DNA of 64,000 bases. Source: Timema cristinae (taxonomy: Eukaryota > Arthropoda > Insecta > Phasmatodea > Timematidae). Every line of letters starts with the position of its first letter. Position 1 is the first letter of the stretch. The position numbers and the translations under genes were made by a program. Positions 23,441-35,104 of this stretch are shown here, in pieces. The stretch lies in contig JBCFYV010000012.1 of assembly GCA_039000515.1 (NCBI GenBank), forward strand, positions 28,076,766-28,140,765, in the 5' to 3' direction. The notes beneath the pieces are model-generated. The model saw only the letters and a program-made list of their open reading frames with translations. It was not told the DNA's origin and searched no databases.

Positions 23441-24050
23441 TTCATACACACACACTCTCTCACTCCCACACAATTAATTTCGCACATACACTTTCTTTCA
23501 CACACTAAATCTTTCTCACTCTCTCTCAGCCGCTTTCTCTAACACACACTCTCTTTAAAACACTCTAGCTCTCTCTCATAAGTCTCTTTCTCATAATTTA
23601 TCTGTCTCACAATCTTTCTTCCGCCACTCTTTCTCACACTTGCTTTCTTACACACTCTCTTACTCTCACACACTCTCTCACCAACACTCCCTATCACACA
23701 CACACTATTTTCACAGAATCTTTCTTTCTCTCACATAATATTTCACATGCTCTTTCTCACACATTTTGTTTCTCTCTCTCACACACACACTCTATCTCAC
23801 TTTCTCTCCCACTATCTTACACTTTCTCTCAAAACACACACTCTTTCTTTCCCACTCTATTCCTTTCACACACACCATCTCTCCCTATCACACTTCCACA
23901 TTCACTCTATCACATTCGCTTTCTATTATTAACAATCTCAATATCACACTCACTCACACAATACTCATTCATACACTCAGCATTCAGAATCACATTCAAT
24001 CACACAGTTACTCACACACTCACCCTCTCATTTTCTCAATTTCTCACGCG
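23440..24050 (+). repeat. CT/CA-rich low-complexity tract
   Basis: About 600 bases of CTCTCT and CACACA runs, the reverse complement in composition of 3323-4135 and continuous with the same flanking repeat. The two open frames inside (23747-23932, 23766-24125) are Ser/His/Thr/Leu strings from simple sequence, not genes. Confidence 0.8.
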
Positions 24051-24084
24051 TTCCTTCTATATAACTTCTATATAATTTTGATAG

Positions 24085-24260
24085 TCCCATTTCCGTTAGT
24101 TGAAACTACGGGAAAACGATTTTGACCAACGAAGACTCATTTTAAAAGTTTATGCTCAAGGAAGTCAGAAAAAAATAGTATCCTGAAACTAAAACCCAAT
24201 TTTCTTAAGGAATTTCACATCTCTTCCTTCTTTTTGTGTGTGTATGTGTGTGTGGTGTTG
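24085..24260 (+). repeat. Dispersed repeat R4, copy 3
   Basis: Direct match to 22030-22215 (GAAACTACGGGAAAACG, ATTTTGACCAACG, CATTTTAAAAGTT, GAAGTCAG). A (TG)n run follows at ~24236-24256. Confidence 0.55.
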
Positions 24261-25760
24261 TGGTTCATCTGTACAACCATTCTTTGTTTACATCACCATG
24301 TAAACCATGATTTGTGTATCGTATATCTTATCAATGAATAAAATATTTCTTTTGATTAAAAATAATAACAACTCGGTTCTACTTGAGTGGTTTCATTCAC
24401 CAAATAGAGAGCTGGAATAATGGCTGTTTTAAAGCTCTCATCATGGCGTGAAGGTAGAAAATATACATTTGATTAAAATTAAACACCGAAAGCTATTTAT
24501 AGATGTAAAGTTGATAGCCATTGATAGTTAAATTTTTAACTAGAAAGTCGAGTGAGGGCTTATTAAATAGAACATTTCCATAATAAAAAAATTTAGAATA
24601 CATTTTAGTGCAATAATCTTGCAGACATCACTGCAACGATCCACTAGCTAGCAGATATATTTTAACTTTAAATCCAAATATAAAATAAATGTCATGTCTG
24701 TAGAAACGACTATTAAAATTTGACAAAAGTTCGCGTGTGTTTACTTACTGAATTATAAATCAATGTTTAACCAACAAAGAATAAATCGAGTATTTTATTT
24801 GAAAATTATTCAAAGCTGATAAAATTGATGATATTGAAAACCTTGGACATTGTTTTTAATTCTTACAAATGTGTAATAGCAATAGCGAGAATTGCCACAG
24901 GTGCATCTATTGAATAAACCAAACCCTGTGATAATTTGTGGACTCTAGATTCAAACAGCAACCCACAGCTGCATACAAGTGTAACTATACATATAATACA
25001 CGGCTCATAATGGACGATAGTATCCATGCAAGCCACAACAATTATCCAAAGAGCTTTCAAAGAGATATTTTGACGGGAATGGGGATGGACCTCTCAAATA
25101 TCGTAGATGTGGAGGTGCTCAACCACGGGAAGGTGAATCTCGATACCAAAAATTTCCATCAGTTTTGCCTTTCCACTTTAAATGAATGTAATTTCCTATC
25201 AATGTTTGCTATGCGATGATCACCAACACAGTTCAAGGACAAACTCTGAAGGTGTCAAGCGTTGATCACCACGGCAAGTGTTTCTCACATGGACAACTAA
25301 CTATATAGGGGAGTGATCCCGTGATATTTGTAGCAGTAACCTCTAACTGCTCGCCCTGATGATAAAACCACTAACATATTTTATAAAGAAGCTGTACTTA
25401 ATTTAGTTACTTTATTTTTTTTCAAATAATACACGTATTTTGTGTGTCTAATCTTATAGCTGAAATAATTAGCGTACATTGGCTATATTAATACTGAAAG
25501 TACATCTTTATTAGATCCAAACTTTCATCATTGCTACCTAATACGTTGCGTGATTTCTTCTCAGTAAAAACTTAGCGATTATAAACGTTATTATTTCAAT
25601 GGAAATTTTTTTTGAAAATAATATTAACGTGAGTGAAGCAGCAGGTAAAAAGTATTTAAGAATAAATAAATAACTAAAGAAATTTTTATTTTAATAATAC
25701 TTTGTGATGTTTAAAAGTTTGGTTTGCAGGTGAAACGTCCATAATAGCAGTAGGTCAAGG
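24261..25760. other. No gene seen
   Basis: Long AT-rich stretch. The 93-codon plus frame at 24938-25219 has ordinary-looking composition but no domain I recognise and no visible gene context. Chance or a short unknown exon cannot be told apart. Confidence 0.4.
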
Positions 25761-25764
25761 GCTT

Positions 25765-27043
25765 GTCTCATAAAGCTACAAGTCTACAATTTGCGAGATA
25801 ATTCACTTGTATTTTTATATTTTAGCACTGCGTCTTACTACCCGTTCGGGTTATACGCCTATGTATTAATTACGCTAATTGGTTGGGGAAGAGGTTTAAT
25901 TTCGCGGATGTATAGTCCTACCCACATATGCGTGGAGATAGATAGAAACTATTTAGGAAAAACCACCCTCATTACACCTGACCGAGATCGAACTCCGATC
26001 TTCTTGACATTGAGAGTGTAGTATATTGAGAGAGTGAAGCCTTATATCATGTGGCCACCGAAGCGGGTAATTCACTTGTATCTTGTGATAATTTAGAAAA
26101 ATATGTTTCATGAAGCTAAAAATAAACACTTTTGATTACACTTGAAATTTTACAATTTACAGCTTGTTTTACAAGTAGACTCACAGTATAGTTGCATAAA
26201 GTTACTTGTGGCTTACAAGCACTTGTAAATAAAGAAGTATTTTCTACAAGTCCTGGCACATTGGTAAATTACTTTATAAGTATAATTTTTAATGCGTCAA
26301 GTATACTTCCTTAATAAATAAATCACATGTGTAAACATTTTAAATAACATGTGTAGGCCTATAATATTTAGAAACTTATGGATGAGGGTGTAGACAAGAT
26401 AATTATTGAGATTAGGAGATGACCACTTATGGATTATCTCTAGAATGAGTCCGTTTGAATCTGAGATACTATAACAATACATAGGCAATGATTACTTGCC
26501 AAAATAAATAATAAACGACCTTATTTCAGTACAAAATTAAATTAATAATCAATTAGTGTCTTACAGTAATGTCGAGCCTTAAAAACAAAGAAAAGTATTA
26601 TAACTCATCCTCACCTTCCATAACTTTATTCTATGTCTTAACTTTTAGCTTAGGAAAAGTAAAACAAAATATGTTTATGTTCTTTAATTTTTTTTTTAAA
26701 TAATAAATATTGTAATATTTAGTTACAGCTGTCACAAAATAATTTTAAAATAGTTTATGTACTTTTGGCTGCTCTAAAAATAGGGATTAATATTGATGTA
26801 TTAATATTTTACTTGTAATTAATAAACCTGTTGACATGAAATATTTTCAGTAAGTGCACTAATATTTACAAGTCAAACCATTTTCTTTAAGAAACCCTTC
26901 ATATTCACAATTTTTAAGATATTTACTTTTAGCTTGTAAATTATGTAATTTTAACTTGTCAACTAATAATGACTTTTAAATTGTAAATTATAGATTTGTA
27001 AATTGTAAATTAACTAAAGACTTGTAGTTTGATAAAACATACA
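25765..27043. mobile_element. Possible terminal-inverted-repeat element rich in ACTTGTA motifs
   Basis: The left end, TCATAAAGCTACAAGTCTAC and AATTTG, pairs with the right end around AAATTGTAAATTAACTAAAG and ACTTGTAGTTTGATAAAAC. ACTTGTA and its reverse complement recur many times inside, clustered toward both ends, as in DNA transposons with subterminal transposase sites. No transposase-like ORF is present. A SINE B (25813-26067) interrupts it. Outer target duplication not resolved. Confidence 0.45.
25799..26081 (-). repeat. SINE family B, full length, with perfect 14-bp target duplication
   Basis: SINE at 25813-26067, 255 bp, the same length as the copy at 19345. On plus it opens after a short T-rich tail with GCACTGCGTCTTACTACCCG and closes with GGCCACCGAAGCGGG. 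TAATTCACTTGTAT is at 25799-25812 and 26068-26081. The 76-codon plus frame at 25791-26021 is a SINE shadow. Confidence 0.9.
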
Positions 27044-27044
27044 C

Positions 27045-27600
27045 TCATTCTCTGTTAAAGTTTAACACGCTCCCCTTCATATTTTGTACAAGTACGCTAT
27101 CCAGTCTTGAGTTTGATAACTCCCCCATCTAACTCCATCTTGAGCGGGATTCAATGCAGACAAAGTGGGACTTGATTCATTATCTGTCATAACACAAGTG
27201 AAGTTCGTGTATGTGTACAAATATTTCGTTTAAAAAACTCCCCTCGTGCAAGAGAGAGCTGTTAGTCTAAACGATCCATTCACTCCCTCTTGCCACCACC
27301 TCTAAGAAGGGGGAGGAGGTTTAATGTGACCCTTTTCACACGCCTCAAACACCCCTTACTCCTCTTTAAACCTTTAGCGGAGTTCAGGGGTGTCCATTAG
27401 TGAGCATTGGACAGAAGGCACCTTTCCTTCCCCTCTTCCCTGCCTACACCCAGCCGGGATTCAAACCCCTACCTCTATGCCACTGGCAGTTCTGTAAAGT
27501 TGTGAGTCCCTTGGTTTGTGAACCTGCCGGTGCGAGTAGGAGACAAAATGATTGAGAACGGCGAGTTGAACAAGAATTTTAATGACTCTGTTTTACTGTT
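27045..27600. other. No gene seen; fragment of a tRNA-like repeat
   Basis: At ~27450-27490 on the minus strand there is GGGGTTTGAATCCCGGC, a good box B, preceded by GGCATAGAGGTA. The rest of a SINE body may extend left to ~27240. Otherwise nothing. Confidence 0.4.
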
Positions 27601-27604
27601 CCGG

Positions 27605-27800
27605 TTGGAATACTTTTTTACCACCATGTATAGCTACCCGTTTGTGTTATATACATATGTAATAAGTACACTAATGTGCTATGGATGGAGAAATCTTAAT
27701 TTAGAGGAAGTGTAGCTGCATTTGCGGCAGTAAAAATCAAGAAAAACCCCTCTCAGAACACTTGACTGAGACTTTAACGCCGATCCTCCCATCCCAGTGG
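27605..27800 (-). repeat. Degenerate SINE family B copy
   Basis: Plus-strand order TAGCTACCCGTTTGTGTTAT, TAAGTACACTAAT, CATTTGCGG and AAGAAAAACCCCTCTCAG matches the reverse of family B. Adjacent at 27798 is CAGTGGCATAGCTATAGGG, resembling a single hAT-type end. Confidence 0.55.
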
Positions 27801-28900
27801 CATAGCTATAGGGTGGCCAAAGTGCACAAATGCCATAGACCCGTGCCCGATTGAGGCCCATCATGCAGGTCCAAACACCCAAAATTAATTAGTCCGTTAA
27901 GTTGGCAAAAGATTAAAGTGTTATTCTTTAAGCCTTTTTTGTTTCATAAAGATCTCATTTAAAAAGATTACTCAATAGTCACTTTATTGTGCATAATTTC
28001 ATGATCTGCAAAAAATATCTGACATATTTTCCTGTAGAATCATTATTTATACGATATAAGAAAATTTAAAGAAACCATTTTTGTGCCAGTAAATAATTAC
28101 TTACAATTTTACATGCAGACATTTTGACAATCCATTTTTATCATTTCTAAGATAATTTGCTAAAGTTCAAACAATTAATAAATATTGCATTGCTTTGGCT
28201 ATTTGGTAAGTGGAAGCGATACAACTGAAAAAAAAAACCTTAGTGCGTGGTGCTTGTCCATATCTATTAAAGCATGCGCAGTGAAGTTTGTCTTTTTACT
28301 CAGCAAAGCACCAGTGTGTTTATTATCTACGTAAGTTGCCAACGTGACAATTATTCTTCTGTTGAGGGACCCCACCATGAAAGTTTTGCCAAGGCTCATT
28401 CACTTCCTAGTTATACCTCTGCCGTCATCGGCCGTTAAGTCTATTGAGAAAGTGACACCTTTATACATGCGGCCATCGAGGTGGGTCATACATTTATTTA
28501 TAATGGTTCTTGTTTTTGTTCTTGAAGAATATACTGTAAGGGGTTTTTGTTAATATTCTTCTTTAAGGATTATTATTTAAACTCGCAAAATACAGAAAAG
28601 GTCACACATTTATTTATGCCAGTAAATTCCACGTTACCTTAAATTGCAATTTACCAATGTAATGTGCCATGGCTGCTTTACACTCCTACCCATATCATAT
28701 TCTGATTGGGCCCTCAGTAACAATTGGTAATGTACAAACAATAACAATAGAAGTTCATATTTATTTACACTAGTTAAATTTTGTCTAGTACTGTCCACTA
28801 TTTTAAGAAGATGCTTTATCAAACAAGTAAGCATCAACTTTATAAAATCTTTCTTGCTTTTTTTATTAATTTGTAAGTAGTCTTCCCGTTGACGGAACTG
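27801..28900. other. No gene seen; SINE B 5' fragment
   Basis: At ~28420-28495 (minus) a family-B-like head remains: CCTCGATGGCCGCATG and a TCACTTTCTCAATAGACTTA segment. A (CT)n run lies at 29023-29043 just beyond. Short open frames here have no domains. Confidence 0.4.
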
Positions 28901-28990
28901 TGGACTAATTGTTAGGCTCACATGGTTTGGTTCACAAAAATCAGGAAGGTCTGTGCTCTAATCCTGGTTGGCTGTACTGTACAGATAGTT
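28900..28990 (+). repeat. tRNA-like SINE head remnant
   Basis: GTGGACTAATTGTTAGGCTC (box-A-like) and, after ~45 bases, GTGCTCTAATCCTGG (box-B-like). The open frames at 28909-29197 run through it and the following (CT)n and are not genes. Confidence 0.35.
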
Positions 28991-29545
28991 TTCCTAAATT
29001 GTTTTTTTTTCCACCCACTCCTCTCTCTCTCTCTCTCTCTCTCAAAGAACATTATGATACATTACGTCTCCAGTTTTCCTTACTCTTCTCAACCCCATTT
29101 GAGAGGATTAATGCATCATTCTTGGATTTTAAAAAAATGTATTGGAAGATTTAACTTTTTTTCAATTGAAGTCTACTATTATAAACTAGAAAATTGAAAA
29201 AAATTGAAACAATTTAAACAACTTGTAGCCACTAATCAGGTTGTGGAAGAGCAATCCCGCCTCAAAACTTAATCTGTGGATGGATATTTTTTTAGCTTGT
29301 AACCTATCACTATTTATCCAATGATATGTGAAAGGTTAGCTAACAGTCATTAGCCTATTTGTGAGTTTACTTTTAAGAGTTTGTTTTGTTTATATCACGT
29401 TTTACTATATGTTTGGGATATACGCTACTATCAATCTCAACAGTATTAGCTGCTTATTTTTTCCAAACAGAAATGTTCACAGAAAACACATGGAACTTCC
29501 TGATCATAATGATATCATAGTAAATATTTATGTAAATAACCTTCC

Positions 29546-29855
29546 TAGAGCTCTCAGTCAAATGATACATTCTAGAGCTCTCAGTCAAATGATACATTCC
29601 TAGAGCTCTCAGTCTATGATATCTTCCTAGAGATTTCAGTCAATTGATACCTCCTAGAGATCTCAGTCAATTGATACCCTCCTAGAGCTCTCAGTTAAAT
29701 GATACGCTCCTAGAGCTCTCAGTTAATGATACATTCCTAGAGCTCTCAGTCAACGATACGCTCCTAAAGCTCTCAGTCAATGATACCTCCTAGAGCTCTC
29801 AGTCAAATGATACATTCCTAGATCTCTCAGTCAATTTATACCCTTCTAGGGATTT
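29546..29855 (+). repeat. Tandem array, ~26-28-bp unit, about 11 copies
   Basis: Repeats of CCTAGAGCTCTCAGTCAA and TGATAC(A/G)(T/C)TC with small indels. The centre AGAGCTCT is a palindrome present in most units. Confidence 0.9.
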
Positions 29856-29859
29856 CTGT

Positions 29860-31020
29860 CAAATTCTGCTTGTGAATGCCATTCTTGTTTTTGATTCCAG
29901 GAAATATAGTTTTTATAAATTATGCCAAAGACGTGTGCTATTCAAAATACGATAAGTGGAATATTCAATGCTATTTACCATCAACGGAGAACTAGACACT
30001 TTCAGTGGAGTGATTTTTAGCTTAGATATAAACAAACAGATTATTGCAAGTACCATAAGTCCATAACTTACCAATCACGTGACTGTAACACAAACCATGA
30101 TAAAATTCCACGTTTGCGGAGGATAAGCTAGTTTTGATAATGAACGCAACATGAATTTTTAAATCTCATCAAATTAGAGAAAATGTGTAGTTTAATTTCT
30201 AACATATTGCATTATTATTAGTATTGTAATAATTAAGTTTTACGTATTTTTAGGAAAAACTAAATAATACATTTAATTTATGTTTGTCGTGTAACTCTTG
30301 CATTAGTAAACGGATCTACACCAAGTTAGCATATACAGCCTGTAGGCAACCAGCAATACACTTTTATATTTAAATGTTTTATCTTTCTAACATTTTCACA
30401 GGACTAGGGCGCTAAGGAATTTAAATGATATTTCTTGCACCAAAGTTCACATAAAGAGTCTAATTACACTCTACCCACATCAGTGATCAGACGGTCTATG
30501 ACATAACTATCGCAATATACATTATTTCTGGTAATAGAAGGGCGGTGTTTGAATCCTAACTGGGTGTGTTGAGGGTTGTTTTTACTAAATGGTCTCCCAC
30601 AAATTGTACATACAAATACGGGTATATTTCTTCTAGAACCAACTTTTCTCATAACACCCAAATAATGTAGTTAAATGCCGGTAGTCTGGATGGGTAGTAA
30701 GGGTACGGCGTGAAAATAAAGTTACACTAATCAAAGTTGGCCTGACCGGATTTTGTTACCACACTATAAAATATATTTAAGCGGGTCTATATTATTCTTT
30801 AATAGACAATCTAAAAAATAAAGACGGTCAAAACTCAAAGTTAATTCTGTCGGTTCCAATCAAACTTCGAATAGAAGCCCACAACCCTTCTTTTAATAAT
30901 ACAAACCATTCCTATATAAAACACTTATTTCGCGTTAATGGATCATTTTACCTTGGGCAAAAAAATCTAAATAAATGTTGAAAAAATATTCTTAGTGTTC
31001 AAACGGAACAGTGAGCCTTT
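29860..31020. other. No gene seen
   Basis: AT-rich. The minus 65-codon frame at 30464-30661 contains a CTIC pair but no complete zinc-finger pattern, and no support otherwise. Confidence 0.4.
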
Positions 31021-31021
31021 C

Positions 31022-31308
31022 TTTTGTAAACTTCATACTTCTGTGCTGGCGGTCGGGGTTCAATCCTTGGTCCCGGCACAGATTTATCTGATTACCAAAC
31101 CCTTCCTTCACCTCTGACAAGACGTGTATTAATCACATCTTGTGAATGTGAGGAATGCCAGTCCTCCACCGTGGCTCGGATTCCACGTTAAACTGTAGGT
31201 CCTCCATTTCATTTTACAATCACCCTACCATTACACATTAGCGTAGTGCGTATAACCCGAACGGGTAGTAAGACGCGGTGCTAATATTAATAATAATTTT
31301 GTAAACTT
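31022..31308 (+). repeat. SINE family A, 5'-truncated, with perfect 12-bp target duplication
   Basis: SINE sequence 31034-31296. Box A is missing; box B GGTTCAATCC is present, then the body with a small insertion (GTATTAATCACAT), the shared block CCCGAACGGGTAGTAAGACG and an AT tail. TTTTGTAAACTT flanks it at 31022-31033 and 31297-31308. Confidence 0.88.
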
Positions 31309-31309
31309 A

Positions 31310-31555
31310 GTCTTGGTACTCTTTTGGGCTATAAGAATTTGCACTAATTATGCTAATATGCTAGGAATTATGAAGGTTGAATTTAAAGAAATCGTGCTCA
31401 CATTTGCGTGTAGAAAGAGAAAGAGTAGAAAGCCCTTCAGGAAAAAACACTGTCAGTACATTCTACCGAGAATAAAGCCCCATTCTCGCTGTCAGCAGAA
31501 GTTCAATCTATATATTACAAGAGTGACGCTTTAGATAGTTCAAACCCCAAAGCGG
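31310..31555 (-). repeat. Degenerate SINE family B copy
   Basis: Plus-strand order GCACTAATTATGCTAATATG, CTCACATTTGCGTG, AGGAAAAAACACTGTCAGTA, GACGCTTTAGATAG and CCCAAAGCGGGTC corresponds to family B reversed. Confidence 0.55.
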
Positions 31556-31609
31556 GTCAGATGAAATCAATTAAAATCGTAATCATAATGAGAAGAGCAA
31601 CATTTTATT

Positions 31610-31800
31610 TTTATTTTACTACCCACTATTTTCTCTGCGCATTAAATATGCCATAGGGGTGTAGATGAGAATGGAATAATGTAAAGTAAATATGGGAAAC
31701 AATTCAGATAGAAAAACACTTTAGTATAGTCAGCTAAGATTCGATCCTCGACCTCCCCATTCCCGGCATGCGTTGTCACGCTCGTGAGTAGGAGATATAC
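31610..31800 (-). repeat. Degenerate SINE family B copy
   Basis: ACTACCCACTATTT at one end and GATTCGATCCTCGACCTCCC with GGCATGCGTTGTCACGC at the other match the family B head in reverse. Confidence 0.5.
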
Positions 31801-33000
31801 TGTATACAAACATTTAAAAATAGTACTGAATCTGTTTAATGTTTGTTGGAGTAATAACCGAGGGCATGAATCTTGACCAAATTTAACTGTAATTAACCTT
31901 TTCCCTTAGGACATCAATTTATATTATTAAACCTATACCATAAGACGTTTGCTACCACAACTTATCTGACATTTCTGAACTGATCTGAACCGTTTAGGTC
32001 TAAATATTACATCCCAACGTGCTGATTTACAAATAATTGTCAGAATTTTGAAAATTGCATTCAGAAAAAAGTTATATGACATTTTGTTTATATTAGAACA
32101 TTTTTGTATATATAAAAGGTAAGATAACATTTTCTTGGGTACAGTTCTTAGAACTATGATCATTAGCTTCAAATCTGCAATGCCGGGTGAAAGAACTTAG
32201 ACCTCAACGGTTACAATAGGTTCAGAATTAAAAATTAGTTGGGTGAAAAATTTAATGTCTATTACTAAATGGGCAAAACCCATTTAGCATTTATGTATCA
32301 CTTCTCAACAGATTGACTTTATATCTTCATCATTTAGTATTTTCTTTTATTATTTTATTAATCTTATTTAAAATATTCTTAAAGTAAAAACTAAATAAAT
32401 TTATCGTAAGTTTATTATTTTGCTTTTTCTTACGTATATTTACATACATATACATACACATACACACATACATAATAACGCTATTCCTTTAAGGGGTAGG
32501 CAATAAATTGTGCAAATAGCTTAAAAAACAACTCCACACTTAATTCATCTTCACTAAACTTCTCCAAATTTAAACAATCAATACATTACCGTAATCTTAA
32601 ATTTTTTACTTATCTTTTTCTTTAATAATTTCATTAAATATATTTTAATTGTAAAAATGAATTAATTAATCTTAATTCTATGAACTGACCTGTTTTTTTT
32701 TTTCACAAGTTCGTCCCCTTTTAAAATGGTACCACAATTATGACCCATTTTACATTAATAGGGATTTATTATTTTTACCAAAATAAAATTCAAAAGTCGA
32801 CTGTGAAAACCAGATGTTAAGCCTCCAAAACTGTTATATCCTATCTATCCCACGGCTTCCATGATACAGGTCGAGGCGTCCACGATAATTCCTGTCTGTG
32901 GTTCACAGTAAAACATAAAATAGGTATTATCAATATTATTATACCTATACAGCAAGAAGTTTGTGGACACAATAATAATAATTTAATTATTATCTACTGT
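31801..33000. other. No gene seen
   Basis: AT-rich. A (TACA/TACATA)n microsatellite lies at ~32440-32470. Confidence 0.4.
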
Positions 33001-33003
33001 ACA

Positions 33004-33255
33004 ATGCTTCGTGTACGTCGGAATGAACGAATCATCACAGATCGACGGCAATATGAAATTAACCACGCAATAAAGAAAGCGTGCCACGTGCCACAAAGAT
33101 CAGATTATAATGTTGTAGCAGAGTTAGTAGACGTTGTGGAAGAAGAAAACAAGTACCCTCTCGTCTTACAACAATTTGATAGTGTTTTTCCATCAAATAA
33201 AATAAGTCTTAGTCATATTTTAGAACACGGCAATGCTCTGTATTATCAATTGTGA
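33004..33255 (+). other. Unrecognised 83-codon open frame
   Basis: The frame has more balanced codon and residue use than the surrounding chance frames: a basic N-terminus (MLRVRRNERIITDRRQ), then mixed charged and hydrophobic residues including VVAELVDVVEEENKYPLV. I recognise no family, signal peptide or membrane segment. There is no clear splice or promoter context, and the following sequence is AT-rich. It may be a transposon fragment, a small exon or chance. Confidence 0.2.
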
Positions 33256-34790
33256 AGCAGGAGACCCACTGAAGTATATTGGCTACTGTTGTAGTGGAAA
33301 AGTTACTTTAACACTATCAAGAATCTCCATTCTTGTAGCAGCTCCAGGATATGATGCACGAATAAAGAACTATAAGATACGGTGCATTGGCGATTGTTAG
33401 TAGTTAGTTAAAAATGGAAGAACATAGAGCTTGTCGGCCCATTCATCTACAAAATTCACGATACTCTATACCAGGGGTCCCCAATTATGTTTGATGTAGG
33501 TTAGTTTTAAAAACTTGACATACTTTCGCGTGCCAGCAAAACTTTAACAATTACTCAAGTTCAAGCCCTGGACTATACTAATTCAAAACATGATTTTCTT
33601 TCCTTTTAGTTATTTTACTTATTTAGTATTGCTAACCTTCCATGCCTACTACCCGCCCGCCACCGAAATAGCATCATTTCTTCTGTTTATCGCTATCTCA
33701 TCAAGGTCCTTAAAATGTATCTGCGGGCTGGATGCAGATCGGACCGCGGCCGATCTCAGGCTAGAGATTTTACATTTATGCAGTTGGATAGCTAGGCCCG
33801 GATTAACACTTTTGGGGCCCCTGTACATGGGCACACTTGGCATATGCCTTAATCCGGGGCTGTGGATAGCAAGAAAAGGTGAACTTTTCCTAATGCGGGG
33901 TTTGGTAAACAATTGTGTTTACCTGGGAGTGAGGAAAAACAAAGCTTATTTGGTTTTTATTGTTTATTATTTGGTTTGTGCAAATAATGTCATCATTTGG
34001 AAAGTTAATTAAAAAACTGTATTATTTTATTCTTTCTAATTGTAGATTTGTTTAGTATTTTGTAATACTAGTGATTTTTAAAAATAAGAAAATTATAGAT
34101 TTAATTTAATATGATAATTCATGGTGATAAATAAATGGTACGGCACACCACGCATAATTTTACCCGCTTTTATCTTAAAATAGATATTTACTAAAAGCTC
34201 ATAAGATTTATGAAACGAAATAATAGGACTATACATTGTTGTAGACATGATACACCAAATTTAATAAATGAAATTAGACACACTTACTTAATTACTCTAT
34301 GGTATTAGGATCTAGGAACATTGTTACAGAAAAATTATAAACATCTTTGTCCGCCAAGGAGCATAAGAATTAAATTCATTTTCAAAGACTTGAATTAAGA
34401 AGGATATTTTTTTTTGCTTATAACTTGGAAATGATTGGTTTTATATAAATATATTTCGAATTAAAGATTTTTATCTTTAACAGTACTAAAATTTTACAAT
34501 AATAAGTTATTTCTTAGCCCAAATAGTCACATAGAAAGGATGAAAATTGGACATTTTCCCTCATGTAAAGTACCCTCATATTCATTATCATGAGTAAATG
34601 AGAATTGCCATCTTTATTTATTATAATTAATAATGTCCAAATATAAAATTTACTCAAAATTGTTATAGAAAGTTTTGAGAAAATCGATTTTTTCTCTTTT
34701 TGGCCGTCAATAAGCTAATCTTAATTTTAGGGTTGGATATCTAATTCCGAAAACTCCTCGGGGGGACTTTATGAAAACCTCAGATAGTAA
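33256..34790. other. No gene seen; a short palindromic element
   Basis: At 33797-33862 GGCCCGGATTAA and TTAATCCGGGGC form an inverted repeat around GGGGCCCC, like a tiny MITE or a hAT end pair. At 33476 CAGGGGTCCCCAA resembles one hAT-type end. The 140-codon frame 33590-34012 runs across both and is mostly hydrophobic chance sequence. Confidence 0.4.
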
Positions 34791-35000
34791 GTTTCAACCA
34801 AATTGGTAAAATAGTTTGGGCTCTAACTCAAGGTAGCCTACAGACAGACGGACATACAAACAAATAGAAAGATGGCATTACGAAAACAACATTTTGGTTT
34901 CAGGGTGTTATGAAACGTCGATATTTGTCTAGATTTTGAGCTCGATTTTTTTGATGATCACAATACTTTCTTTCCGAGGTGTTGAGAAAAAGTAAAAATA
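34700..35000 (+). repeat. Dispersed repeat R3, longest copy
   Basis: TTAATTTTAGGGTTGG, then CCTCAGATAG, CTACAGACAGACGGACATAC, and at the end ATGATCACAATACTTTC with a hairpin to 34997 (TACTTTCTTTCC pairing loosely with GAGAAAAAGTA). Confidence 0.5.
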
Positions 35001-35104
35001 ATCGATATTCTTTAACCCAGTACACCAAAAATTAAATATCACGCGCCACCACTGGTTATTTCCTTTACAAACACCTACTTTTTTTTACAAACACTTACAT
35101 AACA

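Noticed and set aside
23747..24125. Two Ser/His/Leu-rich plus frames
   Set aside because: Translations of CT/CA simple sequence belonging to a dispersed repeat.
29546..29855. CRISPR-like array
   Set aside because: Units are directly adjacent without unique spacers, in a eukaryotic repeat context.
33590..34012. 140-codon plus frame, partly hydrophobic
   Set aside because: It crosses a small palindromic repeat and AT-rich DNA, with no domain, signal or conserved context.
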